A DNA stretch of 64,000 nt from Natronosalvus caseinilyticus (GTDB lineage: Archaea; Halobacteriota; Halobacteria; Halobacteriales; Natrialbaceae), in assembly GCF_017357105.1 (NCBI RefSeq), contig NZ_CP071596.1:3286001-3350000 (forward strand), given 5' to 3'. This document shows, one piece after another, positions 52,703 through 61,727 of this stretch (positions are counted from its first letter, which is position 1; each line of letters starts with the position of its first letter). Both the position numbers and the translations under genes were made by a program. Under the pieces are notes generated by a model. The model ran no database searches, was not told the origin of the DNA, and saw only the letters and a program-made list of their open reading frames with translations.

Positions 52703-52708
52703 GGGAGG
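52703..52708 (+). promoter_or_regulatory. Shine-Dalgarno site of kynU
   Basis: GGGAGG lies just before ATG 52711 and decides this start over the ATG at 52654. Confidence 0.65.
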
Positions 52709-52710
52709 AT

Positions 52711-54015
52711 ATGAGCGACCCCGAGGCCGGATCCGGACCGGATAGCGACCGGGAGTTCGACGCGAGCGAGTCGACGGCCCGCGAACTTGACGCGAGCGAT
52801 CCGCTCGAGGGCTTCCGCGACCGCTTCGACGTACCCGATACGTGCTACCTCGACGGCAACTCGCTCGGCCCGGCGAGCGACGAGGCCGTCGCCACCCTCG
52901 AGCACGTCGTCGAGGAGTGGCGTACCCTCGGCGTACGCGGCTGGACCGAGGGCGACCCGCCGTGGTTCTGGTACGGTGAGCGCCTCGGTGAGCGACTGGC
53001 GCCGATGGTCGGCGCGAATCCCGACGAAGTCGTCGTCGGTAACTCGACGACGGTCAACATCCACACGCTGATCGGAACGTTCCTCGAGGCGGCCGACGGC
53101 GACACCGTCGTGGTCAACGAACTCGACTTTCCGACCGACCACTACGCCATCGCCTCCCAGCTTCGGGCGCGCGGACTTGACCCCAACGAGCACCTCGTCC
53201 GCGTCGAGAGCGAGGACGGCCGAACCATCGAGGAAGACGCGATCCGCGAGGCCGTCGACGACGAGACGGCCATCGTCTTCTTCCCCTCGGTGCTCTACCG
53301 GAGCGGTCAGTTGTTCGACCTCGAGGCACTCACCGAGGTCGCCCACGAGCACGACGCGTTCGCGGGATTCGACCTGGCCCACTCGGTCGGCGCGATGGCT
53401 CACGACCTCTCGGGAATCGGCGCGGACTTCGCCGTCTGGTGTCACTACAAGTACTGCAACGCCGGCCCCGGTGCTGTCGCCGGCCTCTACGTCAATGAAC
53501 GCCACTTCGGGACGCGTCCTGGACTCGCCGGCTGGTGGGGCCACGAGAAGGAGACCCAGTTCGACCTGAACCTCGAGTACACGTCCGCCACGTCTGCGGG
53601 CGCCTGGCAGATCGGCACGATTCCGATCTTCGCCGCCGCACCGCTCGACGGCGCGCTGTCGGTCCTGGAGGAGGCCGGACTCGAAGCCATCAGGCGGAAG
53701 TCGGTCGCGCTCACCGAGTACCTCATCGCGCTCACCGACGAACGCCTGAGCGAGTACGGCGTCGACGTCGGCACCCCTCGCGAGACCGACCGCCGCGGCG
53801 GCCACGTCGCCCTCGAGCACGAGCAGGCCTATGCCCTCGGTGCAGCCCTCCGGGAGCGCGGCTACGTCGTCGACGTCCGACCGCCGAACGTGGTTCGAGT
53901 GTGCCCTGCACCGCTATATCTGGGCTATCACGACGTCTGGGCCTTCGTGGACGTCGTGGAGACGCTGTTCGACGAGGATTCGCTCGAGGCAGTCAACCCC
54001 GATGCCGTGACCTGA
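52711..54015 (+). CDS. kynU: Kynureninase
   Basis: 434 aa PLP-dependent fold-type I enzyme that cleaves kynurenine to anthranilate and alanine. LDGNSLGPASDEA near 47 and EGDPPWFWYGERLGERLAP fit the family. The PLP site is visible as AGFDLAHSVGAM (Asp) and the lysine-bearing VWCHYKYCNAGPGAVAGLYVNERH near 248. GWWGH and QIGTIPIFAAAPLDGAL also match. Start MSDPEAG lies three bases after a GGGAGG ribosome-binding site. The first 30 residues are acidic and variable. Confidence 0.95.
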   Translation: MSDPEAGSGPDSDREFDASESTARELDASDPLEGFRDRFDVPDTCYLDGNSLGPASDEAVATLEHVVEEWRTLGVRGWTEGDPPWFWYGERLGERLAPMVGANPDEVVVGNSTTVNIHTLIGTFLEAADGDTVVVNELDFPTDHYAIASQLRARGLDPNEHLVRVESEDGRTIEEDAIREAVDDETAIVFFPSVLYRSGQLFDLEALTEVAHEHDAFAGFDLAHSVGAMAHDLSGIGADFAVWCHYKYCNAGPGAVAGLYVNERHFGTRPGLAGWWGHEKETQFDLNLEYTSATSAGAWQIGTIPIFAAAPLDGALSVLEEAGLEAIRRKSVALTEYLIALTDERLSEYGVDVGTPRETDRRGGHVALEHEQAYALGAALRERGYVVDVRPPNVVRVCPAPLYLGYHDVWAFVDVVETLFDEDSLEAVNPDAVT

Positions 54016-54054
54016 GAATCCGGCGGTTCTCGAATGGTCCAGGTCCACCTCGCC

Positions 54055-55812
54055 TCAGTCGCTGGCCGACCCACCACTTTCGCGAGACCGAAGTCGTCGT
54101 TGCTCCTGTAACCGCTGCTCGAGCGTCCACTGGACCTCGAGCGCTCTCTCGGCGTCGATGTCGTGGGCCGTCGCGGACCGTCCGAGGAGGGTCGCCGAAC
54201 TGGCCGTGTCCGCCGTCACGCTCGCGAGCCGACGCCGGCGCTGGAACACCGTCTGTGCGTACAGGACGGACTGCACCCGGTAGGCGGGGACGATTTTCGT
54301 CGAACGTCGCCAGAAGCCAGTTCGCGCGTAAAAGTACGCCTCGTCCACCCGATAGCCACGGTTGCGCCACTTCAGGTGGGCGGCGGGCGGGACGAGGAAG
54401 AGCAGTGGCGCGAACGCGTGCCAGTCGCGCACGATTTCGGTTCGAACGGCCAGGACGTAGCCGGCGGCGAGCACCACGGTGATGACCGCGATGTACCGGA
54501 CGGCGTAGCGTTCGCGGGCCCTGAGCGGCGGTCGCTCGAGCGATGGGAGGTCATTGTCGTGTGAGTCGTCAGCAGGTGCGTCGATTGCGTCGGTGGGAGC
54601 GTCGATGGTGTCGGCAGGAGTGGCGACACCGCCGATATCCTCGAAGGCAGGCCCCGTGGAATCAGCCATCTCGGCCCGCTCGGTCGCCCCGGTCGCTTCA
54701 CCCGTCTCGCTCGTCTCGCTCGGCCCGAACGGCTCGATCGACCTGGCCAGCGCGACGACGCGCCCGAACTCGGCCAGCGGAATCGCCGACTCGGTCCCGC
54801 GAGACCCGGACTGTTCGGGACCGTAGCCGGCAGTCTCGACCGCCAGTGAGGCGTACCCGAACCACCGGTAGGGGACGGACTCGGTAATCGTGAGCGTCTG
54901 GACCTTCTCGAGCGGGATGGTCCCGCTGTAGCGCTGGAGCAGGCCGCGTTCGTAGTAGAGTTCGTCGCCGACTCGCGTCAGCCGGAAGCCGTAGTAACGC
55001 GTCAGCGTGAGGAGCGCACTCAGCACCCAGGCGGCGAGGAGAAAGAGGAATCCCGCCCAGAGGACGGCCACCAGTCCCGTCCCGGGGAGGTCGCTCTCGA
55101 GGAGGTCGATTGGGACGAGCGTCGTCGGATCGAACCCGCTCGCGAACGAGAGGATGAGGCCTCCGAGGAGGCTCGCGCCGGGATCGATCGTAAAGACGCT
55201 GAGGATGGCGAGTTCCTTGGGTTTGATCCGAAAGAGGGTCCGTTCGGCGTCCTGGTGGCGCTCTCTCGCAAGTCCGTTGGCTGATTCTCGAGTCGCGTGG
55301 CCAGCGTCAGTGTCAGCGCTCGCCGGCCCTTCGTAATCGGCGCCACCGTCCTCCCCCTCGACTTCGGCCTCGGCCTCAGCACCCGTTCGAAGACGACGGG
55401 TGAGCGCTCGAGCCTCCGCCTCGTCGACGTAGCGGAGCGTGATCTCGGTCCGACTTCCGCCGGCCGTCTCCACGTGAACCGCCGCGATGCCGAACAGGCG
55501 GTGGAGCGCCGTCTGGCGAACGTCGACGTTCTGGACCCGGTGGAGGGGAACTTCGCGGTCGCGTCGCGAGACGACCCCCGAGACGACGTCGAAGGTGTCG
55601 TCGGTGACCGCGTACCGGAACCGCTCGTAGTAAGCCAGTTCGTAGAGGACGCCGACGAGGATTCCGCCCAGGACGAACACGCCGACGACGAAGAGGTTCG
55701 GTCCGGCCGCCCCGGGAGACGTGACGAGGCCGACGACGAAGAAGAGAAAGCCGAGGTTGAGACTCCGCGAGAGCGAGCGGACGATCACCGACGACGGATG
55801 GAGGCGCTTCAT
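54055..55812 (-). CDS. Membrane protein with three bacterial PH (bPH2) domains, YdbT-like
   Basis: 585 aa. Three repeated units each consist of membrane helices followed by a bPH2 domain. Typical cores are RYAVTDDTFDVVSGVVSRRDREVPLHRVQNVDVRQ near 70, FRLTRVGDELYYERGLLQRYSGTIPLEKVQTLTI near 276, and YRVDEAYFYARTGFWRRSTKIVPAYRVQSVLYAQ near 485. Acidic or low-complexity linkers separate them. YdbS/YdbT-type proteins occur as a pair in bacteria, function still poorly known. It overlaps the short partner gene by 4 bp. Confidence 0.88.
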   Translation of the reverse strand: MKRLHPSSVIVRSLSRSLNLGFLFFVVGLVTSPGAAGPNLFVVGVFVLGGILVGVLYELAYYERFRYAVTDDTFDVVSGVVSRRDREVPLHRVQNVDVRQTALHRLFGIAAVHVETAGGSRTEITLRYVDEAEARALTRRLRTGAEAEAEVEGEDGGADYEGPASADTDAGHATRESANGLARERHQDAERTLFRIKPKELAILSVFTIDPGASLLGGLILSFASGFDPTTLVPIDLLESDLPGTGLVAVLWAGFLFLLAAWVLSALLTLTRYYGFRLTRVGDELYYERGLLQRYSGTIPLEKVQTLTITESVPYRWFGYASLAVETAGYGPEQSGSRGTESAIPLAEFGRVVALARSIEPFGPSETSETGEATGATERAEMADSTGPAFEDIGGVATPADTIDAPTDAIDAPADDSHDNDLPSLERPPLRARERYAVRYIAVITVVLAAGYVLAVRTEIVRDWHAFAPLLFLVPPAAHLKWRNRGYRVDEAYFYARTGFWRRSTKIVPAYRVQSVLYAQTVFQRRRRLASVTADTASSATLLGRSATAHDIDAERALEVQWTLEQRLQEQRRLRSRESGGSASD

Positions 55813-56297
55813 ACGGCGTCTTCACCGTTGGTTTCGATCGTGAGTTCGCGGAGCCGTTCCTGTAACGCCTCGGCCCGGTCGGGCGTAAGGCCGGGAATCG
55901 CCACGTCGGCGTTCCTGGACCCTGCCGTGTAGACCACGAGCGTCCCGAGTCCGAGGGCTCGCTCGAGCGGCGACCGCCTGGAGTCGACGTGTTGAACGCG
56001 GACGTAGGGGATTACGGTCTTGATCCGGGTGAAGACGCCGCGCTCGATGTACAGCGACTGGTCGCGGAGCGTGAAGCCGAACACGGCGTACCGGCGCCAG
56101 GCGACGGCGGCCCGGACGAGGGAGACGAGGACGGCGAGGGCGACGGTTCCGAGAAGAATCCGATCCATTCCGATCGCCAGCACTTCGCGAGTCTGTAACG
56201 CCGCCAGGAGGCCGCCGAGGACGGTGCCCAGTATCGCGGTTCGAACGACGGCAGCGACGATCCAGACCCAACGAATCCTCGGCTCGAGTCGTTCCAT
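55809..56297 (-). CDS. Short PH-domain membrane protein, YdbS-like
   Basis: 162 aa with two N-terminal helices (about 10-32 and 44-65) and one bPH2 domain (AVFGFTLRDQSLYIERGVFTRIKTVIPYVRVQHVDSRRSPLERALGLGTLVVYTAGS). It is the usual partner of the long YdbT-like protein just downstream and overlaps it by 4 bp. Paralogue of the gene at 60052-60513. Confidence 0.88.
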   Translation of the reverse strand: MERLEPRIRWVWIVAAVVRTAILGTVLGGLLAALQTREVLAIGMDRILLGTVALAVLVSLVRAAVAWRRYAVFGFTLRDQSLYIERGVFTRIKTVIPYVRVQHVDSRRSPLERALGLGTLVVYTAGSRNADVAIPGLTPDRAEALQERLRELTIETNGEDAV

Positions 56298-56420
56298 CGG
56301 GTCGGGATTCGATGGACAGCCCGATAAAGCGTCTGACAGCGGGCAGAAATTGAGAGGAGTGGCCGCAGCGATTAGAGGGGCAGCCAGTCAGACGGTCAGT
56401 GGAGTAGTCGATTCAGTCGA

Positions 56421-56654
56421 TCAGTGGGTTGCCTTGCGAATCGCGTCGATTTCGTAGAGGTCCTCGTGGAGTCCCTCGCCGTCACAGTCCGCCGTCGGGC
56501 ACGCGTAGTGCCACCCGTCTCGAGTCGCGTCGCGTTCCCGGAATCGCTCCCCACAGACCTGACAGTACAGTTGCCCTTTCTCACACGAGTCCCGGTGGAT
56601 CTCGAGGGCGAGCGACGTCTGGAACGACTGGTTGCAGTTACGACAGGTGTGCAT
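56421..56654 (-). CDS. Small zinc-finger protein
   Basis: 77 aa. CRNCNQSFQTSLALEIHRDSC at residues 4-24 is a C2HC zinc finger. YCQVCGERFRERDATRDGWHYACPTADCDG provides a second, treble-clef-like site with CxxC and CxxxxC. Start MHTCRNC; the upstream ATG at 56681 would add nine residues. It may bind nucleic acid or a protein. Related small zinc-finger proteins are common in haloarchaea without known roles. Confidence 0.78.
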   Translation of the reverse strand: MHTCRNCNQSFQTSLALEIHRDSCEKGQLYCQVCGERFRERDATRDGWHYACPTADCDGEGLHEDLYEIDAIRKATH

Positions 56655-56888
56655 ACTAGAAGTGACGTGAACCCAGGCCAAAAATTACGTGGGTTCGTTT
56701 ATTTCACCGTATCCACTGCCGATTGGGCGGCTATCGGTCGATTTTGGCGTCGTATTCGAGGAAAAATGAGCGTCACGATCCGACGAACGTGATGCGATCC
56801 TATCAATTTCGATTACAGGTCGACTCGAGAAAACGAGGGAAAACCGCGGTGGAAAAACGCTACTCGAACTATATCGAGTTCCTGGTAG

Positions 56889-58295
56889 TTACTCGTCGCC
56901 GAGGATGCCGCGCTCGGTCATCTTCCGCGGGTCGAGCACCTCGTCAGCCTCGTCCTCCGTGAGGTAGCCCTTCTCGAGGGCGACCTCCCGAACCGTCTTG
57001 TTCTCCTTGAGCGCCGTCTTCGCGACCTCGCTGGCCTTGTCGTAGCCGATGTGGACGTTGAGGGAGGTGGCGAGCGCCATCGACTGCTCGACCTGCCGTT
57101 CACAGAACTCCCGGTTGGCCTCGAGTTTGCGGACGAAGCGGTCGGCGAATACCGTGCTCGCGTTCGAGAGGAGTTCGGCGGACTCGAGGAAGTTGTGTGC
57201 GAGGACGGGCTTGTAGAGGTTGAGGTCGATCTGGCCCTCGGCAGCGCCGGCAGCGATGGCAGCGTCGTTACCGACGACCTGTTTGTGGACCTGATTCACG
57301 GCCTCGGCGACGACGGGGTTGATCTTGCCGGGCATGATCGACGAGCCGGGCTGGTTCTCGGGCTGTTCGATTTCGCCGAGCCCGTTTCGAGGGCCGGAGG
57401 CCAGCAGTCGGAGGTCGTTGGCGATCTTGTTGAGCGAGCCCGCGACGACGCGAAGCGCACCGTGGGCCTCCGACATGGCGTCGTGGGCGGCCTGGGCCTC
57501 GAAGTGGTCGTCGGCTTCGCGGAACTGGACGCCAGTCTCTTTCGTGATGTACTCGGCGGCACGTCCGGGGAATTCGGGGTGGGTGTTCAGCCCTGTACCC
57601 ACCGCGGTTCCGCCGAGGGCGAGCTCCGCGAGGTGCTCGCGAGTCTTGTCGACGCGGGCGAGCCCCTTCGCGACCTGGGTTCGGTAGCCGCCGAACTCCT
57701 GGCCGAGGGTCACGGGTGTGGCGTCCTGGAGGTGCGTCCGGCCAGTCTTGACGACGTCGTCGAACTCCGCCTCTTTGGCCTCGAGCGCCTGACGAAGCGT
57801 GTCGAGGCCTGGAATGACGTCCTTCTCGACGGCTTCGAGGCTCGCAACGTGCATTGCCGTCGGGATCACGTCGTTGCTCGACTGGCCGAAGTTGACGTGG
57901 TCGTTCGGGTGGACGACGCGGTCACCGATCTCCGATCCCATGATCTCGGCGGCGCGGTTGGCGATGACCTCGTTGGCGTTCATGTTCGAGGAGGTGCCAG
58001 ACCCGGTCTGGAACACGTCGACGGGGAACTGGTCGTCCAGTTCGCCGGCGATAACCTCGTCGGCCGCCTCGACGATGGCGTCGGCAATCTCGTCGTCGAT
58101 CAACTCGAGGTCGCGGTTGGCCTGGGCTGCGGCCTTCTTGACGACGCCGAGGGCGCGAACGAACCGGCGGCCGAACGTGATCCCCGAGATGGGGAAGTTC
58201 TCGACCGCGCGCTGGGTCTGTGCGCCCCAGTAGGCGTCGGCCGGGACCTGCATCTCGCCGAGACTGTCCTCCTCCATGCGAAACTCGTCTCCCAT
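56889..58295 (-). CDS. fumC: Class II fumarate hydratase
   Basis: 468 aa TCA-cycle enzyme that interconverts fumarate and malate. Signature GSSIMPGKINPV near 317, N-terminal VPADAYWGAQTQRAVENFPISG, TGSGTSSNMNANEVIANRA near 97 (B-site region), HPNDHVNFGQSSND near 129 and GRTHLQDATPVTLGQEFGGY near 176. Length matches tetrameric FumC. The first residues up to MEEDSLGEM may be trimmed to a second ATG six codons in. Confidence 0.96.
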   Translation of the reverse strand: MGDEFRMEEDSLGEMQVPADAYWGAQTQRAVENFPISGITFGRRFVRALGVVKKAAAQANRDLELIDDEIADAIVEAADEVIAGELDDQFPVDVFQTGSGTSSNMNANEVIANRAAEIMGSEIGDRVVHPNDHVNFGQSSNDVIPTAMHVASLEAVEKDVIPGLDTLRQALEAKEAEFDDVVKTGRTHLQDATPVTLGQEFGGYRTQVAKGLARVDKTREHLAELALGGTAVGTGLNTHPEFPGRAAEYITKETGVQFREADDHFEAQAAHDAMSEAHGALRVVAGSLNKIANDLRLLASGPRNGLGEIEQPENQPGSSIMPGKINPVVAEAVNQVHKQVVGNDAAIAAGAAEGQIDLNLYKPVLAHNFLESAELLSNASTVFADRFVRKLEANREFCERQVEQSMALATSLNVHIGYDKASEVAKTALKENKTVREVALEKGYLTEDEADEVLDPRKMTERGILGDE

Positions 58296-58315
58296 ACCCT
58301 AGCGGTTCGTGGGCG

Positions 58316-60055
58316 TCAGGTAAAATCCACCGAAAACCGTGGCCCCTCGTCCGTCGCGTCGCGGCGCTCGCCCAGGGCGGTCTGCAACCGTTTTCGGCCC
58401 GTCGAGGCGACGGCACGGCCGTCCTCGAGGTCGACGTCGTAGATGGTCGGCGTCTTCCAGACGAACGTCTGAGAGCTAGCCGTGTCGACGACGACCGAGG
58501 TCAGCCCGAGTCGACGCTGGAAGATCGACCGGCGATTCGATACGGTTTGGATCCGGTAGTACGGAATCACGGTCGTTCGCCGCCGCCAGAAGCCCCGGCG
58601 GATCACGAGGTGGTCGTCGCCGACGTGATAGCCGAGGTTGACGTAGCGCAGGTGGGCTGCAGGGGGCACCGCGAAGAAGATGGCTGCCGAGAGATACCAG
58701 TACTCCGTCCCGAAGCCGGTCAGGTTCGAAATTCCGAACGCGACCCCCACGAGAACTGCCGCGGCGAGCGCGTAGCGCACGAGGTAGCGTCGACGAGCGA
58801 CTGTCGGTGGCGACTCGAATCGCGGGGGTTCGGTGCCCGTGAGGTTCTCTGCGAACGTCTGGACCCGCTCGACCCTCGCCAGCGGGACGGCGGACGTGCT
58901 TCCACTGCTCGAGTCCGGGCCGTAACCGGCGGTTTCGACCCAGAGGCCGGCGTAGCCGAGGACGCGCTGGAGCGGATTGTCGGTGATCGTCACCGACTGG
59001 ACCTTCTCGGCTGGAACTGAGCCGCTATAGCGCTGGAGCAGGCCGCGCTCGTAGACGAAGTCGTCGCCGGCACGGCCAAGCCGGAAGTCGTAGTAGGTGG
59101 CGAAGGTGTAGGCGACGCTGACGGCGTAGGTGACGACGACAGCGTTGATCACCGAGGCGATCCCCAGGGCGACGTACCCTGTGGGCGTCGCATCCGTGAA
59201 CGAGGCAGGCCCGCCGAACGGCTGAGCCGTCGCGAGCAACAGCGCCCCCACCTGGTCGGTGAAGAAGAACGCGAGCGCGAGGACGCCGGCGGCCGCCGCT
59301 GGACGAACGGTCGTGAACGCGTAGAGCAACAGCTCTCGGGCGTCAAGTGCGAACAGTAGCGTCGGCCGGTCGTCCTCGAACGGCGCCTCTGTCCCCGTCT
59401 CCGCCTCCGTCGTCTCCGTGGTCGATGCCTCGAGACCCGAGTCCGTGGAGGCCGAGGTCTGGCCGCTCGAGAGGTGCTCGGACCCGCTCCCACGGTCGCG
59501 GTCGTGCTCGCGCTGGTCGGTTTCGTCCGGCGTGCTCGTGGAGCGTGGAGCTGGAGCGGACGTACCGGTGGCGGCCTCGGTCTCACCGACTCGTCTGGCG
59601 GTTCGTCGCCGAATTTCGCGTTGGAGCCGTTTCGCTTCGTCCTCGCCGACGAAGTCGAGTGCCGCTTCCGTCTCGCCACCGCCCGCGGTTTCGATCGAGA
59701 CGACGGCGAGTCCCACCACGCGGTGGAACACCCCCTGGCGCACGTCGACGTTCTGGATGCGTCGGTAGGGGATCTCTCGAGCGCGCCGGGAGAAGACGCC
59801 GGAGGCGACGTCGACCGTGTCGTTGGTGAGCGCGTACTCGAACCGGTAGTAGTACGCGAGGCCGTATCCGGCGCCGACGAGCAGTCCGACGGGCGCGAGA
59901 TAGAGGGCCCAGGTGACGGAGACAGCGTCGAAGACGGCGCTCAGTACGCTCACGAAGAAGAACGGCATCGAGAGCCCGACGACGGCCGACCGGAGCGTGG
60001 TCGTGAGCGCGCTCAACGGGTGGAGGCGATGGATACTCGAGTCCGACATAGTCAT
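58316..60055 (-). CDS. Membrane protein with three bacterial PH domains, YdbT-like, copy 2
   Basis: 579 aa, same design as 54055-55812. bPH2 cores are FEYALTNDTVDVASGVFSRRAREIPYRRIQNVDVRQG near 72, FRLGRAGDDFVYERGLLQRYSGSVPAEKVQSVTI near 330, and YHVGDDHLVIRRGFWRRRTTVIPYYRIQTVSNRRS near 494. Ser/Thr/Glu-rich linker at 165-225. It is 20 bp after fumC in the opposite sense of reading order and overlaps the short partner by 4 bp. Its closeness to the first copy (over 2 kb) suggests local duplication. Confidence 0.88.
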   Translation of the reverse strand: MTMSDSSIHRLHPLSALTTTLRSAVVGLSMPFFFVSVLSAVFDAVSVTWALYLAPVGLLVGAGYGLAYYYRFEYALTNDTVDVASGVFSRRAREIPYRRIQNVDVRQGVFHRVVGLAVVSIETAGGGETEAALDFVGEDEAKRLQREIRRRTARRVGETEAATGTSAPAPRSTSTPDETDQREHDRDRGSGSEHLSSGQTSASTDSGLEASTTETTEAETGTEAPFEDDRPTLLFALDARELLLYAFTTVRPAAAAGVLALAFFFTDQVGALLLATAQPFGGPASFTDATPTGYVALGIASVINAVVVTYAVSVAYTFATYYDFRLGRAGDDFVYERGLLQRYSGSVPAEKVQSVTITDNPLQRVLGYAGLWVETAGYGPDSSSGSTSAVPLARVERVQTFAENLTGTEPPRFESPPTVARRRYLVRYALAAAVLVGVAFGISNLTGFGTEYWYLSAAIFFAVPPAAHLRYVNLGYHVGDDHLVIRRGFWRRRTTVIPYYRIQTVSNRRSIFQRRLGLTSVVVDTASSQTFVWKTPTIYDVDLEDGRAVASTGRKRLQTALGERRDATDEGPRFSVDFT

Positions 60056-60513
60056 ACGCCGTCGTCGGCCTCGCTCTCGACGGCCAGTTCGCGGAGCGTG
60101 TCCTGCAGCCGACGGGCGCGTTCGGGGGTGAGTCCCGGGACCCGCACGTCCGCGTTTCGTGAGCCGGCCGTGTAGACCACGACGCTCGAGAGGCCCAGTG
60201 CGCGCTCGACGGGGCCGAACTGCGTGTCGACGTGCTGGACGCGGACGAACGGGACGGCCGTCTCGACGAACGTCACGACGCCCCGCTCGAGGTAGAGCGC
60301 GTCCTCCTGGAGGTCGAAGTGCCAGCGCCCGTAGAGGACGACGGCGTAGACGACGCCGAGAACGAGTGCGAGCGCGACGACGGCGACCGTCACGGCGACC
60401 GGGATCGAGTACAGCCACTGGTCGACCGCGCTGACGGCGACGCCGAGGAGGGTCGCCAGCAGCACCCACCGAGCGATCCACACCAGGCGAATGCGCGGAT
60501 GCAACGATTCCAT
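60052..60513 (-). CDS. Short PH-domain membrane protein, YdbS-like, copy 2
   Basis: 153 aa with two helices and one bPH2 domain (WHFDLQEDALYLERGVVTFVETAVPFVRVQHVDTQFGPVERALGLSSVVVYTAGSRNADVRVPGLTPERARRLQDTLRELA). It shares the ending VVYTAGSRNADV.VPGLTP(D/E)RA with the first copy, which is clear evidence of paralogy. Likely forms a complex with its long neighbour. Confidence 0.88.
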   Translation of the reverse strand: MESLHPRIRLVWIARWVLLATLLGVAVSAVDQWLYSIPVAVTVAVVALALVLGVVYAVVLYGRWHFDLQEDALYLERGVVTFVETAVPFVRVQHVDTQFGPVERALGLSSVVVYTAGSRNADVRVPGLTPERARRLQDTLRELAVESEADDGV

Positions 60514-60694
60514 AGCCGAACCCTCACACCTGGGTCGGATAAACGTGCGGATTGGTGGTACGTTCGGTCTCGATACGTTGCGCTCGAGCGTTCAATCACT
60601 GGGCCGTTTCGGTCGAGCGCCGGGATTCGGGCCGTCGTCGAGTGTCGGGTCTCGAGTCGTGGCTGTCGAGCGCGTAGCCGGAAGCGACGAGCGT

Positions 60695-60952
60695 TCAGTC
60701 GTCGACGCGCTCGGCGTACTCCGCGGGCGTATACGTCGACAGTTCGAGGGCGTGTATGTCCGTCGTCATGTGGCCCTCGAGGGCGTCGTAGACGCGCTGG
60801 TGTTGCTGGACGAGGGGGAGGCCTTCGAACGCCGGCGAGACGACCGTCGCCGCCAGGTGATCGTCGTCGTGGTCGCCGCGGGCGCGACCGACGGTCACGT
60901 CGGCGTCCTCGAGTTCGGATTCGATGAGGGATTCGACGGCTTCGGGTTCCAT
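60695..60952 (-). CDS. BolA-family protein
   Basis: 85 aa. MEPEAVESLIESELEDADVTVGRARGDHDDDHLAATVVSPAFEGLPLVQQHQRVYDALEGHM has the class II KH-like BolA fold, with the conserved F-G-L...Q-x-R-V-Y segment. BolA proteins partner monothiol glutaredoxins in iron handling. Start ATG 60952 is the family-like start. A longer frame to 61165 adds a Gly/Asn/Asp low-complexity leader over the promoter of the divergent gene. Confidence 0.88.
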   Translation of the reverse strand: MEPEAVESLIESELEDADVTVGRARGDHDDDHLAATVVSPAFEGLPLVQQHQRVYDALEGHMTTDIHALELSTYTPAEYAERVDD

Positions 60953-61163
60953 GTCCGGTTCATCGTCCGATGTGCTCAAAAGCGCCCCGGTCTCGTCGCC
61001 TCTGGCACCGCCTCCCGTGTCGACGTCTTCGTTGCCGTTGCCGTTCCCGTTATCGTCGCCTCCATTACTACGATTTCTATAGTCATCGTCTCCGTTACTA
61101 CCCGTACCGATTCCCTCGCCGTCGGCCGGCGCGTTTATACTGGTCGCCTCCAGACCGCCGACC

Positions 61164-61643
61164 ATGTCACTCGCAGCCGACACGCGACGGGCGGTCGACG
61201 CCCACCCGTTTCTCCACACCGCGCTCCGTGCAGGCGTGGTGAACTACACTGCCGCCGCTCGTTTTCTCGCAGTGGACGGCGAAGCCGATGCGATCGCGAC
61301 GGCGCTCAGACGCTACGCCGACGAACTCGAACCGCTCGAGTCGGACGAGCGGGGCGTCCGCGTTCGCATGCAAAGCGGCGTCGGGCCGGTCGACGATCCC
61401 GACGAAGCGCTCCTGGCAGTCGGCTCGACCGTCCTCGGCACCGGGGGCAACTCGAGTCCGTATACGGTCATCGTCGCGACGGGTGCGGTGGATGCATGGG
61501 CGGTTTCGACGGCACTCGCGTCGCTGACCATCGCCGGTATCGAGGTGGTCGCCGTCGGGTTCGAACCCGGAACGCTGCTCGTCGCGGTCGAGCGTCTCGA
61601 TGGGGCGAACACCGTTCGAGCGGTCGAGAGGACGCTCGAGTGA
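61164..61643 (+). CDS. Conserved haloarchaeal protein, function unknown
   Basis: 159 aa soluble protein. Residues 1-60 are helical (RRAVDAHPFLHTALRAGVVNYTAAARFLAVDGEADAIATALRRYADEL). Residues 85-155 look like a regulatory beta-alpha-beta or ACT-like domain (YTVIVATGAVDAWAVSTALASLTIAGIEVVAVGFEPGTLLVAVERLD). It is divergent from bolA and convergent with the phosphate transporter. I do not recognise a function. Confidence 0.75.
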   Translation: MSLAADTRRAVDAHPFLHTALRAGVVNYTAAARFLAVDGEADAIATALRRYADELEPLESDERGVRVRMQSGVGPVDDPDEALLAVGSTVLGTGGNSSPYTVIVATGAVDAWAVSTALASLTIAGIEVVAVGFEPGTLLVAVERLDGANTVRAVERTLE

Positions 61644-61727
61644 ACAGGAGCACGTCGAAACCCGAGTGAACTGGAACGCATCGAAACTCGAGTGAGCAAG
61701 AACGCCTCCAGCCTCGTGTCTCCGCGC

